Shown in pieces: positions 1 to 8,015 of a DNA stretch of 64,000 bases. The notes under the pieces are model-generated. The model was not told the DNA's origin. It did not search any database and saw only the letters and a program-made list of their open reading frames with translations. Made by a program: the position numbers and the translations under genes. Origin of the DNA: Nocardia pseudobrasiliensis NBRC 108224 (GTDB taxonomy: Bacteria > Actinomycetota > Actinomycetes > Mycobacteriales > Mycobacteriaceae). The stretch is taken from positions 372,001 through 436,000 of the forward strand of contig NZ_BDBS01000004.1 of assembly GCF_001613105.1 (NCBI RefSeq), written 5' to 3'. Each line of letters opens with the position of its first letter. Position 1 is the first letter of the stretch.

Positions 1-125
1 GCCACCGCAGGCGCCAGCTGTACCCTTGCGCGCGACGCGGGCCGCACCCAGCGCCAACTGATCGGCAGCGCGACCACACCGATCAACACGCCGAAAAACG
101 AACAGAAGAACCCCCTGGCCGGCAC
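1..125 (-). CDS. Possible N-terminus of a membrane protein, cut by the window edge
   Basis: Reading leftward from a GTG at 125 gives about 40 residues with a hydrophobic stretch (FFCSFFGVLIGVVALPISW) followed by basic residues, typical of a first membrane helix with positive-inside flank. The gene would continue off the left edge. No convincing ribosome binding site precedes this GTG, and the piece is too short to assign to a family. A chance GC-rich open frame is a real alternative. Confidence 0.3.
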   Translation of the reverse strand, partial: MPARGFFCSFFGVLIGVVALPISWRWVRPASRARVQLAPAV

Positions 126-229
126 CGTGCACCGACCACGACGATCGGATCCAGATCAACGGTTCCTTGACACCGATCGGATCGCCGCATTCCTCGGCCG
201 GTGGCCGGCCGCGGCTTATACTCCCGCAC

Positions 230-871
230 ATGGCAGCTCAGCTGTTCGACACCGCCGAACGAGCACTGCTCTGCGGCCTGCTCGACCAGCTCGGCCCCGA
301 CGCACCGACGCTGTTGCACCCCTGGACGACCCGCGACCTCGCCGCCCACCTCGTCCTGCGCGAACACGACGCCCTCGCCGGGCCCGGTCTCGTCGTTCCG
401 GGGCCGTGGGGAGATTTCGCCGAACGACGGCGAAAAGCCCTCGCCGACAAGTCGTTTCCCGTCCTCGTGGCGACGATCCGCGCGGGACCGCCGCCAGGAT
501 TCTTCCGCCTCGGCTGGGTTCGGCGCGTGCCCAACCTCAACGAGTTCTTCGTTCATCACGAAGACGTGCGCAGAGCCAACGAACTCGGCCCGCGAGTCAA
601 CCAGCCCGCGATGGATGCGGCACTGTGGCACAACACCGTTCGCGGCGCGCGATTTCTGGCGCGCCGACTGCACGGCCCAGGCCTGGATCTCGAATGGGCC
701 GGCACGCTCGAGACTCACCGAGCCCGGCGCGGTCGGCCGATGGTCCGCATCACCGGGCTTCCCGGCGAACTGCTGCTCTACCTGTTCGGCCGCCAGGCAG
801 CCGCGCGGGTGGCCATCGACGGACCGACCGGCGACGTCGATGTTGTCCGCCGCACTCGGTTCGGCATGTAG
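230..871 (+). CDS. TIGR03085-like DinB/maleylpyruvate-isomerase-fold protein
   Basis: The 213-residue product resembles the actinobacterial metal-binding family related to mycothiol-dependent maleylpyruvate isomerases (DinB four-helix fold). The N-terminal helix (AAQLFDTAERALLCGLLDQL), the TTRDLAAHLVLREHDA segment with a candidate metal-binding His, and a later FVHHEDVRRAN segment with further His residues match the usual layout. The ATG at 230 is preferred over an in-frame ATG at 167 because homologues begin close to this helix. Members probably bind a divalent metal; the reaction is unknown. It appears to be a single-gene unit, with a small membrane gene pointing towards it from the right. 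Confidence 0.75.
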   Translation: MAAQLFDTAERALLCGLLDQLGPDAPTLLHPWTTRDLAAHLVLREHDALAGPGLVVPGPWGDFAERRRKALADKSFPVLVATIRAGPPPGFFRLGWVRRVPNLNEFFVHHEDVRRANELGPRVNQPAMDAALWHNTVRGARFLARRLHGPGLDLEWAGTLETHRARRGRPMVRITGLPGELLLYLFGRQAAARVAIDGPTGDVDVVRRTRFGM

Positions 872-882
872 CGCCCGGCGGG

Positions 883-1023
883 TCACCGATCCCGCGGTAA
901 CCGCCGCGACGACGGGGGCTCGTGATCGACGCCCGCGATGGCGGCCAGCGCGATGAGCAACATCACGACCACGGCAGCCAAGTCGACGACGGACAGTACA
1001 CCGGCGAGAATTTCCAGAGGCAT
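883..1023 (-). CDS. Small single-span membrane protein, 46 residues
   Basis: Starting from the ATG at 1023, this frame encodes a 46-residue protein. One hydrophobic segment (about residues 4-32, including VVDLAAVVVMLLIALAAIAG) is followed by a short charged, arginine-rich tail. A strong AGGAGG lies 9 bases upstream of the ATG, and a TATAAT box lies about 40 bases further out, so translation and transcription are both well supported despite the size. I do not recognise the family. It could be a stand-alone membrane microprotein or the regulatory subunit of a larger complex encoded elsewhere. Confidence 0.6.
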   Translation of the reverse strand: MPLEILAGVLSVVDLAAVVVMLLIALAAIAGVDHEPPSSRRLPRDR

Positions 1024-1060
1024 ACCGTTTTACCTCCTGCCTTCACATCCCCCGCACACG

Positions 1061-1089
1061 ATTATATGTGCAATCTGCAATTGTTGCAT
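1061..1089 (-). promoter_or_regulatory. Promoter of the 46-residue membrane protein gene
   Basis: On the minus strand a perfect TATAAT (1061-1066) sits about 16 bases downstream of TGCAAC (1083-1088), a weak -35. The spacer holds further TGCAA/TTGCA half-repeats that could be an operator. The segment is visibly AT-richer than its surroundings. The -10 is seen directly; the -35 and operator are inferred. Confidence 0.5.
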
Positions 1090-1489
1090 AGTGCTATCGG
1101 AAGAGGGATGGTGATCAGACCGACCAGCCCGATCCACAGGCTGTCAGAGCGTTTGCTGTGCGCCACAGAATGTTTCAGGTCTTCGGATCCGCCGGCGGAC
1201 AGTGCCGACAGCGACCGGACAACGCCGCCCGGCAGCATGCCGAGGGACTCACATTCGAGCGCACGGCAACTGATACACAAGGCCTGATGCTGATCCATCG
1301 CGTCGGCGGTGTGCACGGCACCCTGCCCGTGATCCTCACCTGCCACACCGGCCGCGGGCGGCTTCGATAGGCCGTCGACATGGATGACGAACCAGCCGCG
1401 CTCGTCGCCTACAACGGACGGCTGGCAGCATTACACTCATCGCGCAGGACTCACACTCGCCCTTGCGTTCTCAGTGATCAGGACTCGCC
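1090..1489. other. Intergenic stretch without a supported gene
   Basis: Short open frames exist on both strands, but none combines a ribosome binding site with protein-like composition. A minus-strand frame (1062-1346) has a hydrophobic end and several cysteines but no recognisable domain. Confidence 0.4.
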
Positions 1490-1976
1490 GTGCTGCGGTC
1501 GGCGGCCTGCGCGCTCATCGCCATCGTATTGACAGCCTGTGCCTCCCCGAGCGCGTCGACCGGTGACTCTCAGGCTCCCGGTCCAGACCCGTCGAACCCG
1601 GCCGACACCATGCCAGTGGCTTTGGCGATGCAACCGCGGATCACTTGGCGACCGTGGCACGGCACGCGGCCGCCGCACTCCAACCGCTGGGGTCTCACCG
1701 CCATAAAGGGCAATTTGGGCAACGGGATTCAGTCACCCCCGAAGGTGCCGTCATCGCCATGCTGAAACAACAGGCGCGGCTGGCCGCGGTCGACGACGCC
1801 TCCTGGCCCTGCACGAGCACAGCGGACGCCTGAAAACCTTGTCCACCGACGAGATCTGGCTCGACGGCGAGGGGGAAGCGGAGCTGCGGCCCGGCGGCGG
1901 TGTCCTCGCACTATTGAACAGCCTCGACGGATTCCGACCGTGGGCCCGGCAGGCCCCGATGACCGATCAGACCTGA
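1490..1976 (+). pseudogene. Lipoprotein gene broken by two frameshifts
   Basis: A GTG at 1490 opens a typical lipoprotein signal peptide (LRSAACALIAIVLTAC, with the LTAC lipobox) and a Ser/Pro/Asp-rich linker. Protein-like sequence then moves to a second frame near 1600 (ADHLATVARHAAAALQPLG, then TPEGAVIAMLKQQARLAAVD). It moves to a third at about 1800 (LLALHEHSGRLKTLSTDEIW, ending in a stop at 1974). Adding one C at the GCC/TCC junction at 1800 joins the last two parts. The restored protein would be an exported lipoprotein of about 160 residues of unknown function. Its 3' end overlaps the end of the convergent MarR gene. Confidence 0.55.
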
Positions 1977-2455
1977 TAGCCCTCGATGTCCAGGCCGGGC
2001 ACCGACTCCCCGCCCGCTTCGGTGAACGCGGTGAGGGCACGGACCAATCCGGTGCGATCGGCCGGGCGCATCCGCTCGACCACGGCCGCCAGCTCCTGGC
2101 GACGCCGCGCGGTCACCGCGTCCACGACCTCCTGCCCGCGTGCGGTGAGTTCGATGATCAGCTCACGGCGCGACTCCGGATTCGGTTTGCGATCGGTCAA
2201 TCCCGCGACCACCAGCCGCTCCACCATCCGTGTCGCGGTCGAGGGCTGCACATTCAGACTGCTCGCCAAACTGGCAATCTTCGACGGGCCACGCGTCGAC
2301 AACAACACCAACGTGCGGAACTGCGGAATCGTGATCGAATCATCGACGTGCGCGATCGAGCGCGCCGACAATCCCACCAGCAGCCGGGAGGCCGTCAACA
2401 AGGCGTCGGTGATCTCGTCCACCGATTCCTCGGCCACCGCGTCCCTTCGGGCCAT
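1967..2455 (-). CDS. MarR-family transcriptional regulator
   Basis: This 162-residue winged-helix regulator has the MarR order: an N-terminal dimerisation helix (ESVDEITDALLTASRLLVGL), a central helix-turn-helix (SLASSLNVQPSTATRMVERL) and a wing (RRELIIELTARGQEV). The ATG at 2455 has GGAGG five bases upstream, so the 57 upstream in-frame residues are not used. MarR proteins usually repress neighbouring genes and release DNA on binding small phenolic or other ligands. The divergent neighbour from 2626 looks degraded, so the present target is unclear. I see no obvious palindrome in the intergenic region. Confidence 0.85.
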   Translation of the reverse strand: MARRDAVAEESVDEITDALLTASRLLVGLSARSIAHVDDSITIPQFRTLVLLSTRGPSKIASLASSLNVQPSTATRMVERLVVAGLTDRKPNPESRRELIIELTARGQEVVDAVTARRRQELAAVVERMRPADRTGLVRALTAFTEAGGESVPGLDIEGYQV

Positions 2456-2625
2456 CACTACCTCCGTCACGGCAATACACCATCCCTGTCCATCCTGCCC
2501 TGTCCGCCCGATTCCAGTGGGAACACTCGCCCGCAGTGCGCCAACAAGATGACGAATATCCCTTCGCCTCCACCAACGAGGGCGGTTCCGCCGGAGGACC
2601 GGCACGTACCTGAGGAAATTGGCCA

Positions 2626-2962
2626 ATGCGTACGCAACACGGCCGAATTCAGGCCGACCACAGCCAATTCCTGCTCGCCGATCCGAATGTCGACACCACC
2701 GACATCTCCGACGAGGGCGACCTGATCCGGGCTGAGCCCGGGTTCGTGACCATCATGACGGGGATCGCTTACGGCCCAGTCGATCTGACAGTCGAACTCC
2801 TCGACCACGCGCCGAACGATACCGATCTCGGTGACTGGCAGGTGGTCGAGGAGACCATCGCCCGAACCCAATCGGGATTATGTCTACGTTTTCGATGACC
2901 ACGGTAAGACAAATGGTGCTGGCCGATCCGGTCCAGCCTGTCGTCGAGTTCGTCGGTCATAG
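2626..2962 (+). pseudogene. Remnant of an unknown small acidic protein
   Basis: From the ATG at 2626 about 80 residues look genuinely coding (acidic, including GFVTIMTGIAYGPVDLTVEL). The frame then runs into arginine-rich nonsense and stops at 2898. In another frame the sequence continues in protein-like form (EPNRDYVYVFDDHGK) to a stop at 2962, which suggests a frameshift near 2860. I cannot assign a family. It is divergently arranged with the MarR gene and may once have been its target. Confidence 0.4.
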
Positions 2963-3047
2963 GTTCGGAACGCCACCGTGAAACCGCGTGATCCGGCCGC
3001 AGCAGTGGCGAGCCTTCGATATTCCTTGTCACTACCTGGCTCCCGGT

Positions 3048-4025
3048 TCACCGGCCCACGTGCCGGGTCATATTCTCCGAGTAGCGGGCACCGGCGACGG
3101 CGTGGGCGGCGTCTTCGATGCGGGCGAGATCTTCGGTGGTCAGGGTGATGTCGAGGGCGGCGACGTTTTGTTCGAGGTAGGTGCGGCGTTTGGTGCCGGG
3201 GATCGCGACCACGTCGTCGCCTCGGCCGGCTACCCACGCCAGGGCCAATTGCCCTGCGGTGACACCCTTCTCGTCGGCCAGTTTGCGCAGTGCGTCGACG
3301 ATGGCGAGGTTGCGGTCGAGGTTGGCCTCGGTGAACCGCGGCAGGCGGCGGCGCATATCATCGGCGGGCAGGTCGGCGGTGGAGCTGATCTTGCCGGTGA
3401 GGAAACCGCGGCCGAGTGGCGCGAACGCGACGATGCCGATGCCCAATTCGCGGCAGGTCGGGACGATCTCGGCCTCGAGGTCGCGGGTCCACAGCGACCA
3501 TTCGCTCTGCACCGCGGTCACCGGGTGCACGGCATGGGCGCGGCGGATCGTCGCGGGCGCTGCCTCCGAGATGCCGAGGTGGCCGACCTTGCCGGCGGTC
3601 ACCAGCTCGGTGAGTGCACCCCAGGTCTCCTCGATCGGGACGGTCGGATCGACACGATGCTGGTAGTACAGGTCGATATGGTCGACGCCGAGGCGGGCCA
3701 GCGATTCGTCACAGCTCTGCCGGACGTAGGCGGCATCACCGCGCACACGCACGGCGCCGTTGTCCCCCGACACGATGCCGAATTTGGTTGCCAGCACGAC
3801 CTCGTCGCGTCTTCCGCGAATGGCGCGGCCGACGAGTTCTTCGTTGGCGCCGGCGCCGTAGACGTCGGCGGTGTCGAGCAGCGTGACGCCCAAGTCGAGG
3901 GCGCGGTGGATGGTGGCGATCGACTCGTCGTCGTTGTCGCGCACCCCGTAGGACTGGCTCATTCCCATACAGCCCAAGCCCTCTGCGCCGACGGTCAACT
4001 CACCGAGTTTCCTGGTTGCGAGCAT
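3048..4025 (-). CDS. Aldo/keto reductase
   Basis: This is a full-length (325 residue) NADPH-dependent aldo/keto reductase of the AKR13/YakC type. The catalytic tetrad is visible: Asp and Tyr in LLDTADVYG, Lys in VVLATKFG and His in LYYQHRVD. The C-terminal [17 protein letters not shown] segment matches the cofactor-binding end. It reduces aldehydes or ketones to alcohols in the cytoplasm. It is the last gene of the leftward operon, and its ATG lies inside the 3' end of the hydrolase gene (31-base overlap), so the two are probably translationally coupled. Its expected job is reduction of a carbonyl intermediate in the decarboxylase pathway. Confidence 0.9.
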   Translation of the reverse strand: MLATRKLGELTVGAEGLGCMGMSQSYGVRDNDDESIATIHRALDLGVTLLDTADVYGAGANEELVGRAIRGRRDEVVLATKFGIVSGDNGAVRVRGDAAYVRQSCDESLARLGVDHIDLYYQHRVDPTVPIEETWGALTELVTAGKVGHLGISEAAPATIRRAHAVHPVTAVQSEWSLWTRDLEAEIVPTCRELGIGIVAFAPLGRGFLTGKISSTADLPADDMRRRLPRFTEANLDRNLAIVDALRKLADEKGVTAGQLALAWVAGRGDDVVAIPGTKRRTYLEQNVAALDITLTTEDLARIEDAAHAVAGARYSENMTRHVGR

Positions 4026-4855
4026 TGCGAGTCCTCCTTCGTGGCAGCGGATATCGGTAGCCGCCCGATGACGGCCGCGTGTGCGGCCAGCGGGCCCGGC
4101 AGCGGCGGAAACCGCTGCAGCGTGGCCGGATCGTGTCCGGTGACGAGGTGGTGCGGGCGGGTGAGTTGCATGTCGCGGATGGTCGCGTACGAGGTGTACA
4201 TCTGCGGGAGATCGCTCATCAAGGCGAACGGCATGTCCCGTTCGAGCTCCTCGTAGAAGTGCACGGCGTCGGAGGCCAGCAGGACCGGCCCGCTCGAGGT
4301 CTCGACCACGACCGCCAGCTGACCCGGTGTGTGTCCAGCCATCTCGAGTATGGTGATACCCGGAGCCGGGATGTGGCCGTGCTCGACGAAGCGCAGCCGT
4401 TCCTCGCGCAGCGCCACTTTCAGCTGCTCGATCTCGCGAACCTCCGACGCGAAGCGAAACAATTCCTTCCCCGCCAGTTCCGAAGTCCAGAACTCGTACT
4501 CCCGCCAGGACATCATGAAGCGGCTGTTCGGTAGCGCAGCCAGGTTTCCGATGTGGTCGTAGTGCGCGTGAGTGATGATCACGTTGTTCTCGGCCGTGGG
4601 ATCGATTCCCAGTGTGCGCAGCGCCTCGATCGGATCCAGGAGCAGGGTGTGGGCACGCTTGCGTCCGCTTTCCGAGCTGAATCCGACGTCGACGATGAAT
4701 GTGCGGTCGCGGCCGCGGACCACCCAGAAGAAGAAGTCCAAGGTGATCGGGCCGTCGTCGGCTCCGTAAACCGGGTAGTTGAGGAATATGTCGCTGCGGA
4801 CGGTTTCCTGGGTTCCGTAGCGAACGAGGATCACCTCGTATTCGTCGTCACTCAT
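3995..4855 (-). CDS. Metallo-beta-lactamase-fold hydrolase, lactonase-like
   Basis: The 286-residue protein has the di-zinc signature HAHYDH (His96, His98, Asp100, His101), followed by AGHTPGQ and [12 protein letters not shown], which supply the remaining metal ligands. Overall it resembles the N-acyl-homoserine-lactonase (AiiA/AttM) branch rather than beta-lactamases. Members open lactones or hydrolyse esters. In this operon, downstream of UbiX and overlapping the aldo/keto reductase, it most plausibly hydrolyses a lactone or ester intermediate. A role in quorum quenching is possible but not suggested by the neighbours. Confidence 0.85.
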   Translation of the reverse strand: MSDDEYEVILVRYGTQETVRSDIFLNYPVYGADDGPITLDFFFWVVRGRDRTFIVDVGFSSESGRKRAHTLLLDPIEALRTLGIDPTAENNVIITHAHYDHIGNLAALPNSRFMMSWREYEFWTSELAGKELFRFASEVREIEQLKVALREERLRFVEHGHIPAPGITILEMAGHTPGQLAVVVETSSGPVLLASDAVHFYEELERDMPFALMSDLPQMYTSYATIRDMQLTRPHHLVTGHDPATLQRFPPLPGPLAAHAAVIGRLPISAATKEDSQCSQPGNSVS

Positions 4856-4877
4856 TGTGCGCCTCCGGGTATCTCGG

Positions 4878-5837
4878 CTAAGCGGGGGCTCCTCGAAGGG
4901 TGGGGTCGATGGTGTGCTCGGGCGAGCTGGGAATTGGCGCTCGGCGACGTCGCGGGCGGTGATCGTCGGAGGGTCGCCCGTCGTCGCGGACGAAACGCCA
5001 CACGTGCGGGGGTCGGCGCACGAGCGCGGGCGGCGGTGTCGGCGGTTGCACCTGTGCGATATCGCCGGTCGCGATCACAACGACGCGGCCGTCGTGGCTG
5101 TGGTAAACCTCGATCCGCGCGGCGGGATCGCCGTCTCGAATGCTTTGTCGCAGATCATGGTCGGCCCATCGCCGCAACTCCGCAGCCGCGGAGTCATCGG
5201 CCGCAGCTTCCCACATCAAGGTGGGACGCGGGCCGGTATCGGGTTGCCGACCCGGCTCACCGGTGCGGGCCTTCGACAGCCCTGCCCAGCGCCGTTCGTA
5301 GTCCACGCTGAGCCCGAGTTGGTCCAGCACCCGGACCACGACGTGGTCGACCATGTCGTCCAGGGTGCGGGGCCGATGGTAGAACGCCGGCATCGGCGGG
5401 CAGATCCGCACACCCATCCGCGCCAGCGCGAGCATGTTCTCCAAGTGAATCTGGTTGAGCGGGGTCTCGCGGGGAACCAGGCACAGCGGCCGCTGTTCTT
5501 TGAGCACGACGTCCGCGGCCCGCACAATCAGAGTGTCGGCCAGCCCGTGCCGAATCGCCGCGGTGGTCCGCATCGAACACGGCACCACCACCATCGCATC
5601 CACCCGGAACGATCCCGACGACAGCGCCGCTCCCTGATCACCCTCCTGGTATACGACATCGGCCAGCGCCTCCACCTCGGCCACCGAGTAGTCGGTTTCG
5701 GTCGCGATATTCACCCGCGCCCACTTGGACATGACCAGATGCGTCTCGACGTCCTCGTCGAGTCCGCGCAATTTCTCCAGCAACCGGATCCCGAAGATCG
5801 CGCCGGTCGCGCCCGTGATCGCCACGATCAGACGCAT
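4878..5837 (-). CDS. UbiX-family flavin prenyltransferase with extra C-terminal region
   Basis: Residues 1-190 form a UbiX/Pad1 flavin prenyltransferase: a Rossmann start (IVAITGATGAIFG), VVVPCSMRTTAAI, the RETPLNQIHLENM segment that holds the catalytic Glu, and PAFYHRPRTLDDMVDHVV. The enzyme joins dimethylallyl phosphate to FMN to make prenyl-FMN, the cofactor of the UbiD protein encoded upstream in the same operon. The ATG at 5837 has AAGGAG about 7 bases upstream. UbiX proteins normally end near residue 200, but this one has about 120 further residues: a compact part (PTLMWEAAADDSAAAEL to RRPPHVWRF) and an arginine/proline-rich tail. I do not recognise that domain. Confidence 0.9.
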   Translation of the reverse strand: MRLIVAITGATGAIFGIRLLEKLRGLDEDVETHLVMSKWARVNIATETDYSVAEVEALADVVYQEGDQGAALSSGSFRVDAMVVVPCSMRTTAAIRHGLADTLIVRAADVVLKEQRPLCLVPRETPLNQIHLENMLALARMGVRICPPMPAFYHRPRTLDDMVDHVVVRVLDQLGLSVDYERRWAGLSKARTGEPGRQPDTGPRPTLMWEAAADDSAAAELRRWADHDLRQSIRDGDPAARIEVYHSHDGRVVVIATGDIAQVQPPTPPPALVRRPPHVWRFVRDDGRPSDDHRPRRRRAPIPSSPEHTIDPTLRGAPA

Positions 5838-5882
5838 GGTCTTCTCCTTAGTTGTCACGAATTGGATTACTCGGCTCGGGAA

Positions 5883-6287
5883 CTACTTCGGGGCGTGAGA
5901 TCGCAAGAGCTCGGGCGATTCCCGGCCGGGTTCGGGCGGGATCTCGCCGTTGCCCATCATGGCCGCGGCGGGCGCGTCGAGCAGAATGATCTCGATGTCC
6001 TGCGCGCCCGGGTCGATGGTCTTCCAGCCGTCGTAGATTCGGGCCAGGCATCGTTGCTTGTGGGCCATGTCGCGGCCAGCGCGGATGTGTCCCTCGACGA
6101 AGACGAAATCGGCGGAGCGGCCCTCGTGGAACGAGTCGCCGGGTGCGGCTTCGTGGAACATTACGCGCACGAACGATGGTGGCGCGTTGAAGGTTTCGGC
6201 GTGGACAGTCGTGATGAGTTCGGCGATCGCCTGCTTCTGCGCGGAGTTCAGCGATCGGGCGGGAACCAGACACGAGTAGAAAGGCAT
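5883..6287 (-). CDS. Tautomerase-superfamily protein, cis-CaaD-like
   Basis: The 134-residue product begins Met-Pro, so Pro is N-terminal after Met removal, as in all tautomerase-superfamily enzymes. Other residues match the cis-3-chloroacrylic acid dehalogenase/tautomerase subgroup: His in TTVHAETFNAPP, Arg pairs in GHIRAGRDMAHKQ and Glu in MMGNGEIPPEPG. Such enzymes tautomerise enol acids or hydrate activated acrylates. The gene sits between ubiX-like and ubiD-like genes in the leftward operon, implying action on the decarboxylase substrate or an early product. It is unlikely to be a dehalogenase here, as nothing nearby is halogen-related. Confidence 0.85.
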   Translation of the reverse strand: MPFYSCLVPARSLNSAQKQAIAELITTVHAETFNAPPSFVRVMFHEAAPGDSFHEGRSADFVFVEGHIRAGRDMAHKQRCLARIYDGWKTIDPGAQDIEIILLDAPAAAMMGNGEIPPEPGRESPELLRSHAPK

Positions 6288-6327
6288 TTCAGTCCTCCTG
6301 ATGCGGGCGGGATTACTCGGCTCCGGA

Positions 6328-7818
6328 CTACTCGGCTTCGACGAGTTTTCCGATCTTGGCCTTGACTGCTTCCGGATACACCTGCTGGAAGGTGGCGGGC
6401 ACAGAGCGGCTGGCCGCCCCGGCGATCAATCCGTTGTGGATGACCAGCGGACCGTGGCCGGTTTCGCGTTCGCGCGGGGTGAACAGGGGAGAGAGGCTGG
6501 CAAGCGGTCGGTCGGTGATGACGAGATCGCTGCCGGGGCGTACCCGGGAGGCCAGCGCCCACACGACATCGCGGAGGTCGGTGGGGTCGATGTCGTTCTC
6601 CACCACGAGAATCCGGGCCAGGACCCTGGCCGCGGGACTGTGTTCGATCAAGGTGTCGGCGATGCGGCGAACCAATGCCTGCGCATCGCTGTTGCAGCTG
6701 GCCTGCCAATCCCTGGTCACGGTGACGACGGCGAATTGATTCGCGCCTTCGGGAGGTAGCCACGCGTGCTCCACGGGCAGGCCGGCGTCGCGCAGGACGC
6801 GCGTGTGGTTGACGGACTGACCGAGTTGGTTGATGGTGTGGTCGTCGTCGACAGGTTTGCCGGCCGGGACGGTGGCGAGGATGGGTTCGGGGACGCTGGA
6901 GATCGCCGTGACATGACCCACCAGCTCTAGTTCGATCGCGTCCGGGATGAGGTAGCCGGGGTATTCACCGAACGGGCCTTCCGGGACGCGTTCCTCGATG
7001 TTGATGTGTCCCTCGAGGACGACCTGGGCGGTCGCGGGAACACAGTGGTTGACGACGTGCGCGCGGGTGACCTCGAGCGGTTCGCCGAACCATCCGCCCA
7101 GGAATGCCGCTTCGTCCACGTATTCGGGAGCCCCCCTCGTACCCGACAGCACCGTCGCGGCAGGTTCGACGCCGAGTGCCAGGGCGAACTCCATCGACTT
7201 GCCGACGTCTTTCCACATCTCGTAGATCATCCCGAAGTGCTGATAGTTCCGGGTCCAGATGGTGACGCGCTGGGCGTCCAGGCGCATGACCCGGCAGACA
7301 TGCCAGTTGGTCCAGGAGCCGTCCGGGGTGGTGGCGATCATCGTTCCGATCGTGTTGAGGTAGTCGCCGCCGTCGCCTTCGTGCAGCATCGGGGATGGAA
7401 TGTCGTACAGGTCGACGGTGTCGTGCAGTGTGCGGCCGCTGCGGTCGGGGACCACGACCGGCGCGATGAGATCGGTGTCGAAGTCGACCGCGAGCACACG
7501 ATCCAGGATGGTCAAGGGATGTGTGTCCCAGGGCAGCCCCAGGGCGAGCGCTACGCGGCCCCACCGATGCCGAGCGTCCGAGGAGTACGGAGCCAAACCG
7601 CCGAGGAATCGGTATCCGGGAAACCCGGTGATGTTGGTGAAATACTGTGCGGGCAAATTGTTCTCGCACGCGTATCGGACGCCTGCGCCCAGTTCCAGAT
7701 TCAAATCGACCGGTGCATCGACACGCGCCAGGTCGTCGTGCTCGGTGAGCGCGTCGAGGTATTCGCCGATCGATTTCAGGTGACGGCGTTCGCGGGGAGC
7801 TTCGAAACGATCAGTCAT
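6328..7818 (-). CDS. UbiD-family prenyl-FMN-dependent decarboxylase
   Basis: This 496-residue UbiD-family decarboxylase is first in the leftward operon. Residues matching the catalytic triad of fungal Fdc1 are present: Arg in WTNWHVCRVM and the two Glu of VPEGPFGEYPGY. The N-terminal part and the TPDGSWTNWH/GMIYEMWKDVG segments bind prenyl-FMN and metal. The ATG at 7818 (ten codons into the longest frame) has a GAGGAGG box at standard spacing. UbiD enzymes reversibly (de)carboxylate aromatic or alpha,beta-unsaturated acids. With the UbiX two genes downstream it forms a complete decarboxylase system. One precedent for such a pair in actinobacteria is the PhdA/PhdB phenazine-1-carboxylate decarboxylase of Mycobacterium fortuitum; the substrate here is unknown. 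Confidence 0.92.
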   Translation of the reverse strand: MTDRFEAPRERRHLKSIGEYLDALTEHDDLARVDAPVDLNLELGAGVRYACENNLPAQYFTNITGFPGYRFLGGLAPYSSDARHRWGRVALALGLPWDTHPLTILDRVLAVDFDTDLIAPVVVPDRSGRTLHDTVDLYDIPSPMLHEGDGGDYLNTIGTMIATTPDGSWTNWHVCRVMRLDAQRVTIWTRNYQHFGMIYEMWKDVGKSMEFALALGVEPAATVLSGTRGAPEYVDEAAFLGGWFGEPLEVTRAHVVNHCVPATAQVVLEGHINIEERVPEGPFGEYPGYLIPDAIELELVGHVTAISSVPEPILATVPAGKPVDDDHTINQLGQSVNHTRVLRDAGLPVEHAWLPPEGANQFAVVTVTRDWQASCNSDAQALVRRIADTLIEHSPAARVLARILVVENDIDPTDLRDVVWALASRVRPGSDLVITDRPLASLSPLFTPRERETGHGPLVIHNGLIAGAASRSVPATFQQVYPEAVKAKIGKLVEAE

Positions 7819-8004
7819 CTTCAGCCTCCTCGGGGTTCCAGCGACCATCGGCCGGACCGACCGCGGTCGTGGCCGGGCATCGGAGCGAGTTGCCTATTCG
7901 ATAGCAAATGAACATGGCCGAGCCCATGCTGCTCACGGTGAGGGGACCGCGCAAGGTAATCCACGCTAAACTGCAATCAACTTCATCAACCAATGACAAG
8001 GTGA
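7819..8004 (-). promoter_or_regulatory. Promoter segment, inverted copy A
   Basis: The region upstream of the UbiD gene, read on the minus strand, is nearly identical to the region at 9271-9454 upstream of the SDR gene. About 20 differences are visible over roughly 185 positions, with no gap until the ribosome binding site. Two blocks are perfectly conserved: TTGTCATTGGTTGATGAAG at the far end and a block centred on TTGCTATCGAATAGGCAA. It lies directly upstream of the PucR gene as well, so it is probably a shared divergent control region. Confidence 0.8.
7890..7907 (-). promoter_or_regulatory. Candidate operator, copy A
   Basis: TTGCCTATTCGATAGCAA on the plus strand is an imperfect inverted repeat (TTGC-TAT / ATA-GCAA with one bulged C). 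It sits 72-89 bases upstream of the UbiD start. It is identical to the site at 9368-9385 and similarly spaced there. Binding by the PucR protein is inferred, not shown. Confidence 0.5.
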
Positions 8005-8015
8005 GATGAATTTCG

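Noticed and set aside
4857..6365. A 502-residue plus-strand open frame across the UbiX and tautomerase genes
   Set aside because: It is antisense to three clear enzyme genes, is Arg/His/Gly-rich with no domain, and has no ribosome binding site. It is a GC-driven shadow frame.
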